Program-made: the position numbers and the translations under genes | From: Ralstonia pickettii | GTDB taxonomy: Bacteria; Pseudomonadota; Gammaproteobacteria; Burkholderiales; Burkholderiaceae | Direction of reading: 5' to 3' | DNA: 64,000 nt | NCBI RefSeq assembly: GCF_030582395.1 | Contig: NZ_CP104382.1 | Coordinates: 806,001 to 870,000 of the forward strand | Shown: in pieces, positions 1 through 8,892 of the stretch | Numbering within the stretch: position 1 is the stretch's first letter | Layout of the letters: the number at the start of each line of letters is the position of its first letter | Notes under the pieces: generated by a model | Databases searched by the model: none | The model's input: the letters and a program-made list of their open reading frames with translations, nothing else | Told to the model about the DNA's origin: nothing

Positions 1-1973
1 TGCGCGGTGAGCAGCAGGCCGGCACCGGCGCGCACGGCGCCGCTGTCGTCCGTCGCGAGCGCTGCTCCGTGGCCTAGATCGGCCTGCCGCGCGCTGTCGA
101 TCTGTTCCTTGTGATGGCCGAGCACGAGGCCGCTTGCCGCCTGCGTGGTGCTGAGCTGCGTGCGGCCCTGCCCTTCGGAATCATCGAAGACGAGTTGGTT
201 GTAACCCGACGAGCCCGACTGGCTGCCGGCCAGCGCCTGCGTCTTGATGCCGGACAGCACTGCGTTGTGGGCGTAGGCGCCCTGGCTCTTGTTGTCGCCG
301 GCAAACCACGCCGGCGCGTTGCCGGTGGCGCCGGCTGCGCCGGCCTGGTTCTGGTTGTATTGCGCGTCGGTCTGGCCGCTGCCGTTGTAGGCGGCGCCCA
401 CCACAACGGGCCGATCGATGTCGCCTTGCAGGAATTCGACCAGCACCTCCTGGCCGACGCGCGGCACCGCCACGCCGCCCCAGTTCGGGCCGGCCACGGG
501 CGCGGTCACGCGCACCCATGCGCCAAGGCCTGCGCTGGCACGCGCGTTGTCGTCGCCGGCCGGATGCGATTGGCGGCTGGCCGACCGAGCGCCGCGTTGC
601 CAATGAAACTGCACTTTGATCCGATGGTCCCGATCGGTGTGCACGGGCCCTTCCGCACCCACCACCAACGCGGTCTGGCTGCCGTTGACGGTCGGGCGTG
701 GATGCAGCGCGCGGCCTTGCTCGTCGCTCTGCTGCGGGCGCACGGGCACGTTGTCGCGCACGACAGTGAAGTGGTTCCGATAGAACGGCGCGTCGTCGCC
801 TGCGCCGCGGTTGCTGCCTGCGGCCAGCACATCGCCGCCGCGCAGCGTGCCCAGTGTTTCGGTCAGCATCTGGCCGAAGCGGTCGTTAAAGTTGTTGCGC
901 GCCTGGTGGGTGACGGCCAGCACAGCAAAGCGCTGCTCGCCATCGTCATGATCGAAGTGATCGAGCAACTGGAAGCGCGTGCCGGTCGCCAATGTGCGGG
1001 CCGTACCTTCGCCGTCGAACTGCTTGTCGCGTAGCTCCAGCGCTTCCATCATCAGCCGCGCGACGCGCTGTGCCTGGTTGTTGTCTTCAAACCAGTACTG
1101 ACCGGGGTAATCGGTGTCTTGCAACGTCAGCTGCGGGCCGTCGTTGCTTTGCTGCTGCGCCCCGAGATGCGCCGTGCGCTTGGCGTTGGCGCGGTAGTCC
1201 CAACTGGCAATCGATACGGCATTGGTCTGCCAACGGCGGGCGCCTTGCCAGCGGTCGATCACGTCTTCGGTGGCGGTGGCATCTGCGCGGCCAAAGCGGA
1301 TGCTCGCCTGTGCGTTGTCGGAAAACACGTCATTCGAATCTGCAATGACCATGCGGTGCACGCCCAGTGCATCGCCGTCTTTGGCTTCGTGCTCGAAGAA
1401 ATAGAACAGCCCTTCTTCGGCCAGCAGCCGCTTGACGAAATCGAAGTCGCTTTCGTCGTATTGCGTGATGACGCTGCGGCGCGTGTAGACCGCGCTGTCG
1501 CGCAGGGCCCAGCGCCAGGCGGGCACGAGGCGGCCTTGGCCCTGGTAGTCGCCAAACAGGCTGTCGATCACCTCGATGACCGACATGTCCTGGAACAGGA
1601 AGCTGTCTTGCCGATGGCGCAGGAAGGCGAGCCACGGTTCGATCACCAGCCGATAGCGCACCAGGCCACCGTTGGCCCCCACCTGCTGGAAGCGCGTGAC
1701 GTGGCCATGGAACGGCCGCAGTGCGCTTCGGCTCTGCTGGGTCAGCAAGTCAAGCCGCACGGGCTGGCCGAGCAGCTTGGCCGAATCGATGTCCGCGTTG
1801 TCGGACAGCGCCGTCAGTTCCACTCGGAAGCCGCCTGCGTCGATGTGCTCAGCAACGTCCACCTTTTCAGGCAGAAGCGCGTTCGGCCCTAGCGGCGTTT
1901 CCAGGCGCAGCAGCCTGTCGGCCTGGGAGAACGACGCACGTAGCAGGTTTGCCAACTCGGTCGGAGAGACCAT
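1..1973 (-). CDS. vgrG: T6SS spike protein VgrG (TssI), partial at window edge
   Basis: This is the valine-glycine repeat spike that tips the Hcp tube of the type VI secretion system and carries effectors. The visible 657 codons start at ATG 1973 and run off the left edge with no stop. The N-terminal part is gp27/gp44-like. Around residue 446 a DRDHRIKVQFHW motif opens the gp5-like OB region, followed by APVAGPNWGG. The DUF2345 beta-helix region begins near residue 600. The gene lies 21 bp after the tssH stop, so it is the last visible gene of the leftward tss operon. It is a paralogue of the second VgrG at 14795-17608. Any C-terminal effector extension lies outside the window. The identification is firm; only the length is unknown. 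Confidence 0.95.
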   Translation of the reverse strand, partial: MVSPTELANLLRASFSQADRLLRLETPLGPNALLPEKVDVAEHIDAGGFRVELTALSDNADIDSAKLLGQPVRLDLLTQQSRSALRPFHGHVTRFQQVGANGGLVRYRLVIEPWLAFLRHRQDSFLFQDMSVIEVIDSLFGDYQGQGRLVPAWRWALRDSAVYTRRSVITQYDESDFDFVKRLLAEEGLFYFFEHEAKDGDALGVHRMVIADSNDVFSDNAQASIRFGRADATATEDVIDRWQGARRWQTNAVSIASWDYRANAKRTAHLGAQQQSNDGPQLTLQDTDYPGQYWFEDNNQAQRVARLMMEALELRDKQFDGEGTARTLATGTRFQLLDHFDHDDGEQRFAVLAVTHQARNNFNDRFGQMLTETLGTLRGGDVLAAGSNRGAGDDAPFYRNHFTVVRDNVPVRPQQSDEQGRALHPRPTVNGSQTALVVGAEGPVHTDRDHRIKVQFHWQRGARSASRQSHPAGDDNARASAGLGAWVRVTAPVAGPNWGGVAVPRVGQEVLVEFLQGDIDRPVVVGAAYNGSGQTDAQYNQNQAGAAGATGNAPAWFAGDNKSQGAYAHNAVLSGIKTQALAGSQSGSSGYNQLVFDDSEGQGRTQLSTTQAASGLVLGHHKEQIDSARQADLGHGAALATDDSGAVRAGAGLLLTA

Positions 1974-1994
1974 GATGTGCTCCAGCGAAGCGAC

Positions 1995-4718
1995 TTAGTT
2001 GATGCGGTACTTGAACTCGCCGTTCTTACCAACGCCGACCTTGATCTTCTCGACGCTGCCGCCTTCGGCCATGCGTGTCAGCACCGATTCGGCAATCTGC
2101 GGCAGCAGCGTGCCGTTCAGGATGTGGTCGACCGCGCGGGCGCCGGCATCGACTTCCGTGCAGCGTGCGAGCACCGATTCGACCAACGCGTTGTCCCACT
2201 GGAACGCCGCCTTGTGGTTGATGGCCACGCGATCGCGGATGCGGCCCAGCTTGAGCGTGATGATCTCGGCCAGCACATCATCGGAAATCGGGTAATACGG
2301 CACCACCTTCATGCGCCCCAGGAATGCGGGCTTGAACGCCTTGTAGAGCGTCGGGCGCAGCAGCTCTGCCAGCGCATCGGTGTCGGGCAGTTCGTCAGCA
2401 GGCTTGTTCAGGCAGGCCTGCATGATGACCTGCGAGCCGACGTTCGACGTGAGGATGATGATGGTGTTGCGGAAGTCGATCGGGCGGCCTTCGGCGTCGT
2501 CCATCTCGCCCTTGTCGAAGACCTGGAAGAACATCTCCAGCACGTCCGGGTGAGCCTTTTCGACTTCATCCAGCAGCACGACGCTGTACGGGTTGCGACG
2601 CACGGCTTCGGTCAGCACGCCGCCTTCGCCATAACCGACATAACCGGGCGGCGAGCCCTTGAGGCCCGACACGCTGTGCGCTTCCTGGTACTCGCTCATG
2701 TTGATGGTGATGAGCTTGCGTTCACCGCCGTAGAGAATGTCGGCCAGTGCCAACGCCGTTTCCGTCTTACCAACGCCCGAGGGGCCAGCAAACAGGAACA
2801 CGCCGCGCGGCTTGTTCGGGTCTTCCAGGTTGGCGGTGGCGGTACGCACGCGCTGCGCGATGGCATCCAGCGCGTGGTCCTGCCCGATCACGCGGGCGGC
2901 CAGCAGCGGCTTGAGGTTCAGCACCGTGCGCAGTTCGTCCTTGACCATGCGGCCCAGCGGAATGCCCGTCCAGGCCGACACGATTTCCGACACGACATGG
3001 CCATCCACCTGCAGCGGCACCATGGGCGATTCGCCCTGCAGCGCGCGCAGCTCGGCGAGCAGCTTGGCCAGTTCGTCCTGCTCGCCCGTTTTGTCGGCAG
3101 CGCGCTTGCGCTTGGGGATCGAGACGACGTCGCTGTTGGCGGCCACGGGCAATGCGTCTTCCTCGCCGGCTTGGGCGGTACCGCTTTCGCGCGCCTCGCG
3201 CAGCGCCTGAATGCGAGCGACCAGCGCGCGCTCCTGCGCCAGACGTTCGGTGTTCTGCGCGACGCGCTGTTCCAGCTCCGTGCGCTGCTCGTTCAGCGCC
3301 TTCAGGCGCGTGTCGTGCTCGGCACCGGCGCTTTGCTCGCGCTCCAGCGCATTGATTTCGCCCTGCAGACGTTCGAGCGCTTTCTGGTCGTCTTCAATGG
3401 CGCCGGGCGTGGCGCTCTGGCCCAGCGCCACCTTGGCGCACGCCGTGTCCAGCACGCTGACGGCCTTGTCCGGAAGTTGGCGGCCGCTGATATAGCGATG
3501 CGACAAGCGCACGGCCTCGGTAATCGCCTCGTCCAGCACGCGCACACCAAAGTGGCGCTCCATCAGCCCGGCCATGCCGCGGAGCATGGCAGCCGCCAGA
3601 GGCTCGCTGGGCTCTTCCACCTTCACAACCTGGAAGCGGCGCGCCAGTGCGGCGTCTTTTTCGAAGTACTTCTTGTATTCGCTCCACGTGGTGGCCGCGA
3701 TCGTGCGCAGCTCGCCGCGTGCAAGCGCAGGCTTGAGCAGGTTGGCCGCATCGTTTTGCCCGGCCTGCCCGCCTGCGCCAATGATGGTGTGCGCCTCGTC
3801 GATGAACAGGATGATCGGCTTCGGGCTCTTCTTCACCTCGTCGATCACGTTCTTCAGGCGGTTCTCGAATTCGCCCTTGACGCTGGCGCCCGCTTGCAAG
3901 AGCCCCATGTCGAGCGTGCGCAGCGTCACGCCTTGCAGCGGTGGCGGCACATCGTTGGCAGCGACGCGCAGGGCCAGGCCCTCCACCACAGCGGTCTTGC
4001 CTACGCCCGCTTCGCCGGTGAGGATCGGGTTGTTCTGGCGACGACGCATCAGGATGTCGATCACCTGGCGGATCTCGGCATCGCGGCCGATCACGGGGTC
4101 GATGCGGCCATCGCGTGCGGATTGCGTCAGATCCACGGTGAACTGGTCCAGCGCGGGAGTGGACGTCAGCGCCGCGGCGGGCTTGCCGCCTTCGCCTTGC
4201 GTAGCGTCTGCGCCGTCGTCGGTAATGTCCACGGCCTGCTCTTGCTCGTCGGAACCGGCGGTCAGCCGATCGAAGTCGTGCTTCAAGCGATCGGCTTCAA
4301 TCTGCCCGAACAGGCGCGAGCCCCGTTGCGCGAGCGCCGACAGGCTAGGCTCGGTCAGCAGCGCCAGCAGCAGATGGCCCGAGCGGATGCGCGTGATTTG
4401 CGAATCGAGCGAGGCGATCAGCCAGCCATGCTCGAACAGTTTCGGTAGATACGGCGAGAACGCCGGCGTGCGCGTATTGCCGGTCTGGAAGCGGCCGATC
4501 TCGGCTTCCAGGTCACGTTGCAGCGCGACCAGGTCGATGCCGCTGGCGCGGGCGGCCACGGCAAAGTCGCTGCGGCGGTTTTCCAGCAGCGCCAGGAACA
4601 GGTGTTCGAGATCGACCTCGTAATTGCCGCGCGCCATGCACAGCGACGCAGCGCGCTCGGCGGCTTGCCGGCTCGTCGCATTCAGCTTGGCGATCAGGGT
4701 TTTGAGTGGGATGGCCAT
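1995..4718 (-). CDS. tssH: T6SS disassembly AAA+ ATPase TssH (ClpV)
   Basis: This is the ClpB/Hsp100-family hexameric ATPase that disassembles contracted TssB/TssC sheaths in the cytoplasm so the subunits can be reused. It has 907 residues, normal for ClpV. The N-domain covers about residues 1-150. The first AAA module has Walker A GEAGVGKT (235-242) and Walker B LFIDE (303-307). A coiled-coil middle region covers about 440-510. The second AAA module has Walker A GPSGVGKT (645-652) and Walker B VLLDE (714-718). Both ATPase sites look intact. The gene follows tssG by 39 bp and precedes vgrG in the leftward operon. The operon context and the ClpV-type N-domain separate it from housekeeping ClpB. 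Confidence 0.97.
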   Translation of the reverse strand: MAIPLKTLIAKLNATSRQAAERAASLCMARGNYEVDLEHLFLALLENRRSDFAVAARASGIDLVALQRDLEAEIGRFQTGNTRTPAFSPYLPKLFEHGWLIASLDSQITRIRSGHLLLALLTEPSLSALAQRGSRLFGQIEADRLKHDFDRLTAGSDEQEQAVDITDDGADATQGEGGKPAAALTSTPALDQFTVDLTQSARDGRIDPVIGRDAEIRQVIDILMRRRQNNPILTGEAGVGKTAVVEGLALRVAANDVPPPLQGVTLRTLDMGLLQAGASVKGEFENRLKNVIDEVKKSPKPIILFIDEAHTIIGAGGQAGQNDAANLLKPALARGELRTIAATTWSEYKKYFEKDAALARRFQVVKVEEPSEPLAAAMLRGMAGLMERHFGVRVLDEAITEAVRLSHRYISGRQLPDKAVSVLDTACAKVALGQSATPGAIEDDQKALERLQGEINALEREQSAGAEHDTRLKALNEQRTELEQRVAQNTERLAQERALVARIQALREARESGTAQAGEEDALPVAANSDVVSIPKRKRAADKTGEQDELAKLLAELRALQGESPMVPLQVDGHVVSEIVSAWTGIPLGRMVKDELRTVLNLKPLLAARVIGQDHALDAIAQRVRTATANLEDPNKPRGVFLFAGPSGVGKTETALALADILYGGERKLITINMSEYQEAHSVSGLKGSPPGYVGYGEGGVLTEAVRRNPYSVVLLDEVEKAHPDVLEMFFQVFDKGEMDDAEGRPIDFRNTIIILTSNVGSQVIMQACLNKPADELPDTDALAELLRPTLYKAFKPAFLGRMKVVPYYPISDDVLAEIITLKLGRIRDRVAINHKAAFQWDNALVESVLARCTEVDAGARAVDHILNGTLLPQIAESVLTRMAEGGSVEKIKVGVGKNGEFKYRIN

Positions 4719-4757
4719 GGCGGCAGCGCTCCGGAAGAATCGATGAATGTGTCGGTA

Positions 4758-5849
4758 TCAATGCAGCGGCGCGAGCGTGTATTGCGCATCGCTGCGGTCC
4801 TGCTGCGCGGGGCGGGAGCACAGGAAGGTGTCCCAGCCCAGGCGCCCGTCGTTGCTGTTGTCCAGCGTGCTGCCGGTCACGTCCTGCTGGCGCAGGATCA
4901 GCTTGATTTCGAACTCGAGCGTGGTGCCGCACAGGATGGTCAACATCTTGCGCAGCGCCAGCGCACCCGATGCACCCGGCAGGAAATTGCGGTACTGCGC
5001 ACGCTTGAGCGGCCCGACCCACAGGCGCACGCGCAGGTCGCGCTGCCACACCCGCCCGCCCGCCAACGCCGTGGCGCCCAGGAGGTTATTGGTGCTGCCC
5101 AGCCGCGTGTACTGCGACGCCGGCACGCGATACCACCCGCCGACAAACTGCTCCACCCGCATCGGCGCCTGAAAGTAATCCGACAGCACGCGCTGCAGGT
5201 ATGCCGCAGACACCGGCCGATGCCGGATCGCCGTGGCATAACCGGCCAGCGCTTCGTCCAGGATGGGCCCCGGCGTGGTGGAAAGATCGCGGCGCAGCGT
5301 CTTGTCAGCGGCCCCCGCCAGCGACAGCAGCAGCGGCAGGTAATGCTTGGTGCTGTCGACTTCGTACTGGAACGGCAGGCGGTATTTCTTCCACGCCAGG
5401 TAGAACAGCGCCGTTGCCCGGTTCGAGAAGATGTCGAAGAACGCACGTGCAGCGCGGTCGCGCCAGAGGCTTTCGCGCTCGGCCACGATTTCGGTGTAGC
5501 GCAGCGGCAAGGCACCTTGGCCGCCCAGCATGCCGAAGAACGTGGGCGTGATCGCCAGCGAATCGAGCGCGCCCTCTTCCAGTGCAGCGATGAACGCGGC
5601 GTCGGTTTCGAGCATCTCGGCGGTAATGCCCTCGGCCTCGATATGCTGCAGCTCGCTGGGCGGAAACGACAGCGACAGCGTGTTGCGAAAGCTCAGGCGC
5701 GTGGCCAGCGCCTGCTCTGGCGCCATGCCGCCTTCGCGCGCGAACAGCTGCTCCAGCAGGCGCACGGCCTGGAAGAACTGGTACCGGTGCGGCTGCTGGA
5801 GCAGCCGCCGGATCACACCAGGATCGATTCGCCGCTGCGGGGTGCGCAT
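4758..5849 (-). CDS. tssG: T6SS baseplate subunit TssG
   Basis: TssG is a wedge component of the T6SS baseplate and works with TssE, TssF and TssK under the tail. The 363-residue protein is a normal length for the family. Its start matches the family pattern: an RRIDPGVIRRL segment followed by YQFFQAVRLLE, the conserved N-terminal signature. The ATG at 5849 lies inside the 3' end of tssF, a 37-bp overlap that suggests translational coupling of the two wedge subunits. No unusual feature was seen. Confidence 0.95.
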   Translation of the reverse strand: MRTPQRRIDPGVIRRLLQQPHRYQFFQAVRLLEQLFAREGGMAPEQALATRLSFRNTLSLSFPPSELQHIEAEGITAEMLETDAAFIAALEEGALDSLAITPTFFGMLGGQGALPLRYTEIVAERESLWRDRAARAFFDIFSNRATALFYLAWKKYRLPFQYEVDSTKHYLPLLLSLAGAADKTLRRDLSTTPGPILDEALAGYATAIRHRPVSAAYLQRVLSDYFQAPMRVEQFVGGWYRVPASQYTRLGSTNNLLGATALAGGRVWQRDLRVRLWVGPLKRAQYRNFLPGASGALALRKMLTILCGTTLEFEIKLILRQQDVTGSTLDNSNDGRLGWDTFLCSRPAQQDRSDAQYTLAPLH

Positions 5850-7663
5850 TTGACCAATTCCTTGCCGGTGCGGCGCGAGACCGCAATCAACTGCACAAAG
5901 CTGTTCATGTGGACGTACAGGCCGAAGAAGTGGTCCAGCACACGGATGAACCGGTGCATGCCGGTGCCCACAAAGGCGTCTTCATCCAGCGTGAGGCGCA
6001 CCTCCAGGCCGCGCACGAAGGTGGCGAACGGCTTGCCGGCCAGCCACTGCGTCGCCGGTTGGTAATCGAGCGCGACGATGCCTTCGATCTGCCGCGCCGA
6101 GATCGCATTGCGCGGCAGGTCGTGCAGGCGCAGCATCTCTTTCAGCGTCGGCAGACCGTTCTGCACGAGCGACAGATGGTTGAGCGCCAGCAACGAGATC
6201 AACCGCCACTGCGCCGCGCGCCCGCCGCCAAACCGCATTGACGGCGTCGGCTTGCGCAGGAAGGTGATGTTGCGGGCGATGGAACTGCCTTCCATCGACA
6301 GATCGCCATCCGGCTGGCCAAACGCCAGGGTCGAAGGCAAGTCCCGGTTCGTGCAGGTGACGGTCAGGCTCAGCGTGTCCGTCTGCGGGCTGGCGGGGTC
6401 GAACTGCGTATCGACGATGGAGATTTCCGTTTCGAAACCCGGGCTGCGCTGTGCGATCAGTTCGTTGCGGCGTGCCAGCCAGTAATGCCCCGCGCGGCCG
6501 GGCTCCTCGCCGTGATGCAAGGAGTAGAACGGCCGGAACTCCGTCACCTTCTCGTGCGCCGTGGTTTCACGCACCAGTTGCACGTTGTCGATGGAGTAGA
6601 TATCAAAGCCGTGCGCGCGCCGGCTGTCTGCCACGACCGGATAAGCGCTGGCCGTATGTTCGATGCGGATCGGATCGGCCTTCTGCTGGAACAGATTGAC
6701 CACGGGCGTGCAATGCAGGCGCAGGTGCTCGGGCTGCAGGTTCTCGAGCAGACGCGCGGCGTGCGAATCGCTGCGCACGTCTTTCAGCACCAGATGCAAC
6801 GTCAGACGGCGCACCGGCACGCCCGGCGTCAGGCCGCGTCGCAATGCAGCCAGGTCGATGTCGAAAAAGTTGAATTTCTCGGCAAAGCTGAAGTGCTCGG
6901 TCAACAGCCGATAGGCCGGGTGCGAGCGTGCCGGGCAATCGATCAGGGATTCGTCTTTTGTAAAACCGACTTCGTGCAACGGCACGGAAATCAGACGCTT
7001 CCACACGCCGGCGCGTTCGGCTTCCACATATCCGGCCGCCGTGTGCAGGAACAGCGCATCGCCCAGCGCCGCCACGAAGGACGGCTCGCCGTCCATGTAG
7101 ACGCGCAGCTTGTCCATCGACAGCGATTCGAAACCGCCGCGTTCGCCCACGTATTCCAGCGTGATGGCGATCGAGCCGGTCGCGCCCTTGGGCAGTTGCG
7201 CAGCGGCCGGCGCAGACACCGCGCGCTCGAACGTCGCCGCGGCCACGCGCACCGGCGCAAACGTGACGTCGTATGCGGTGCGGAAGCGGCATTCGACCTT
7301 GCGCACCATGCGTGTGGTGAGGAACGTGCCGCGCGCAATCGTGACCGGCGCGCTCAGTTGCGCCGCGACGCCGCGCACATCGAAATGCGCCACGGAACAC
7401 GATGGAAAGGGCCGCAGGTAGTGCGGATACAGCACTTCCAGCAGCGCCTCGGTAAATTCGGGGTAGTCGTCGTCGAGCTTCTTGCTGACACGTGCGGTCA
7501 GGAAGGCAAACGATTCGATCATCCGCTCGACATGCGGATCGTCGCAGCCGTCGCCCGACATGGCGAGGCGGCCGGCGATCTTCGGATACCGCTCGGCGAA
7601 GTCGCGCGAGTACCGGCGCAGGAAGGCCAGTTCTCGTTCGTAATAAGGCAGCAGCTCTTCCAT
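5813..7663 (-). CDS. tssF: T6SS baseplate subunit TssF
   Basis: TssF (VasA/ImpG family) is the large baseplate wedge protein that holds TssG and TssE around the VgrG hub. The protein has 616 residues, typical for the family. It starts with the diagnostic EELLPYYERELAFLRRYSRDF segment. A second conserved block (ERMIESFAFLTARV) is near residue 46 and an LYPHYLRP block is near residue 80. The gene overlaps the start of tssG and follows tssE by 78 bp in the leftward operon. No frameshift or missing part is seen. Confidence 0.96.
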   Translation of the reverse strand: MEELLPYYERELAFLRRYSRDFAERYPKIAGRLAMSGDGCDDPHVERMIESFAFLTARVSKKLDDDYPEFTEALLEVLYPHYLRPFPSCSVAHFDVRGVAAQLSAPVTIARGTFLTTRMVRKVECRFRTAYDVTFAPVRVAAATFERAVSAPAAAQLPKGATGSIAITLEYVGERGGFESLSMDKLRVYMDGEPSFVAALGDALFLHTAAGYVEAERAGVWKRLISVPLHEVGFTKDESLIDCPARSHPAYRLLTEHFSFAEKFNFFDIDLAALRRGLTPGVPVRRLTLHLVLKDVRSDSHAARLLENLQPEHLRLHCTPVVNLFQQKADPIRIEHTASAYPVVADSRRAHGFDIYSIDNVQLVRETTAHEKVTEFRPFYSLHHGEEPGRAGHYWLARRNELIAQRSPGFETEISIVDTQFDPASPQTDTLSLTVTCTNRDLPSTLAFGQPDGDLSMEGSSIARNITFLRKPTPSMRFGGGRAAQWRLISLLALNHLSLVQNGLPTLKEMLRLHDLPRNAISARQIEGIVALDYQPATQWLAGKPFATFVRGLEVRLTLDEDAFVGTGMHRFIRVLDHFFGLYVHMNSFVQLIAVSRRTGKELVKCAPRSGESILV

Positions 7664-7741
7664 TCTTCGTGGCGGTCCGGTGGCGGTCCTGCGGGTGCTT
7701 CAGCGTGTTGCGGGTGGTGCGTTGTGCAGGTCCGTGCAGTC

Positions 7742-8215
7742 TCAGCCGCGTCCGCGTGACACGGAATACCGCAGCGTCGACGGTTGCAGCATGGCGTCAA
7801 AACTCACGGGCTCGCGTGCGGGCCCCACCAGCAGCACTGCGCTGATCCCAAAGCACAAAGCATTGGTCGCGCGTTCATTGATTTCCAGCGACACATTCAC
7901 ATGCTGCAGGCGCGGCTCGTGCCGCTCGATCGCCTTGGTCAGCGACTGGCAGATGTAGTTGCGGTCGTAGAAACTGGCCAGGCTCAGGCCGGAAAAATCG
8001 TTCAGGCCATACGTGAGCAACGACCGCTTGCATTCGGGCAAGCCGTGCAAATCCTCTTCTTCCAACACGATGCGAGTGTTGAGCAAGGATTCAATGTCGC
8101 GTGCCACGGTGCTCTTGAGTTCTTCAAGCGAGAGCTGGCGCAATGCCGTGGGCATGGGCGCGTGCGGCTCGTCGTCGAAGAGCTTGTCGAGCAGGCTGGG
8201 TTCGAAGCCTTTCAT
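7742..8215 (-). CDS. tssE: T6SS baseplate protein TssE (gp25-like)
   Basis: TssE is the gp25-like baseplate protein that joins the wedge to the first sheath ring and helps trigger sheath polymerisation. The 157-residue product is typical. The gp25/lysozyme-like fold is recognisable from the ESLLNTR segment (about residue 42), the YGLNDFSGLSLASF block and the ERHEPRLQHV block that ends in a beta strand. The gene sits between hcp (68 bp upstream) and tssF in the leftward operon. The ATG at 8215 gives an MKGFEPSLLDKLFDD N-terminus, the usual T6SS TssE beginning. Confidence 0.94.
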   Translation of the reverse strand: MKGFEPSLLDKLFDDEPHAPMPTALRQLSLEELKSTVARDIESLLNTRIVLEEEDLHGLPECKRSLLTYGLNDFSGLSLASFYDRNYICQSLTKAIERHEPRLQHVNVSLEINERATNALCFGISAVLLVGPAREPVSFDAMLQPSTLRYSVSRGRG

Positions 8216-8283
8216 ATGCTGCTAGAAAACAAGATGCCGCAGCACGGCGGCTGCGGCTCTTGTCATCAGGAGAACACCAAACG

Positions 8284-8787
8284 TTAAACCGAGTAGGTCT
8301 TGTCGTTCTTGGTGAGGCTCCAGGCGCCTTGCGAATTGCCGCCTTGGCCGCCGGCGCTCTTCTGCTGCGTGTACTTCCATTGCACAGCGGCGTAGCGCAG
8401 GCTGAACGTGTCGGTCGGGATGCCCTGGGCCACCACTTGCGAATCGACTTCGCTCAGGATGGCGTTCTTCAGCTTGACTTCGAGGTACTTCACGCGGTTG
8501 CCTTCGCCATCTGCGCGGAAGAATTCGATGGTCACTTCACCGAACGTCGTGCCGCCCGAAGCGTGCTGGTACAGCAGCGGGCTGACGACGTCCAGATCCT
8601 TCGTGAAGACCATGTCGCGGTGCTCGCAACGCTCAGCCGTGTGGCCGCCGGCGGTCGAAGCCGTGGCCGAACGCGGTTGGCTGATGGCCTGCGACCAGCT
8701 GTTGATTTCGATCCAGTCCTTGTGATCCTTGTCTTGCGACTCCCCCTTGATTGCCGGGCTGTCGAACTTGACGTAGATATCCTTCAT
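8284..8787 (-). CDS. hcp: T6SS inner tube protein Hcp (TssD)
   Basis: Hcp forms the stacked hexameric inner tube that is fired from the cell. The 167-residue length, the MKDIYVKFDSPAIKGES start and the INSWSQAISQPRS segment are family hallmarks. An HTAERCEHRDMVFTKDLD block and a C-terminal YTQQ/AWSLTKNDK segment follow. No C-terminal toxin extension is present, so this is a structural Hcp. It lies between tssC and tssE. The 105-bp gap after tssC is the longest inside this part of the operon and could hold a boosting promoter or processing site, since Hcp is needed in large amounts. I see no convincing motif there. Confidence 0.96.
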   Translation of the reverse strand: MKDIYVKFDSPAIKGESQDKDHKDWIEINSWSQAISQPRSATASTAGGHTAERCEHRDMVFTKDLDVVSPLLYQHASGGTTFGEVTIEFFRADGEGNRVKYLEVKLKNAILSEVDSQVVAQGIPTDTFSLRYAAVQWKYTQQKSAGGQGGNSQGAWSLTKNDKTYSV

Positions 8788-8892
8788 ACAGAGACCCTCT
8801 TCAATAGATTGGTTGTTGGTACTGCAACGGGTAACGAGCGTAACGGGTGGTTATGCCCGAACATTCCCCCCCGGGGAGAGTCCGGTCAGGAA

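Noticed and set aside
1977..4448. 823-codon plus-strand frame antisense to tssH
   Set aside because: His/Arg/Gln/Ala-rich composition without any domain, a shadow of the GC-rich ClpV gene.
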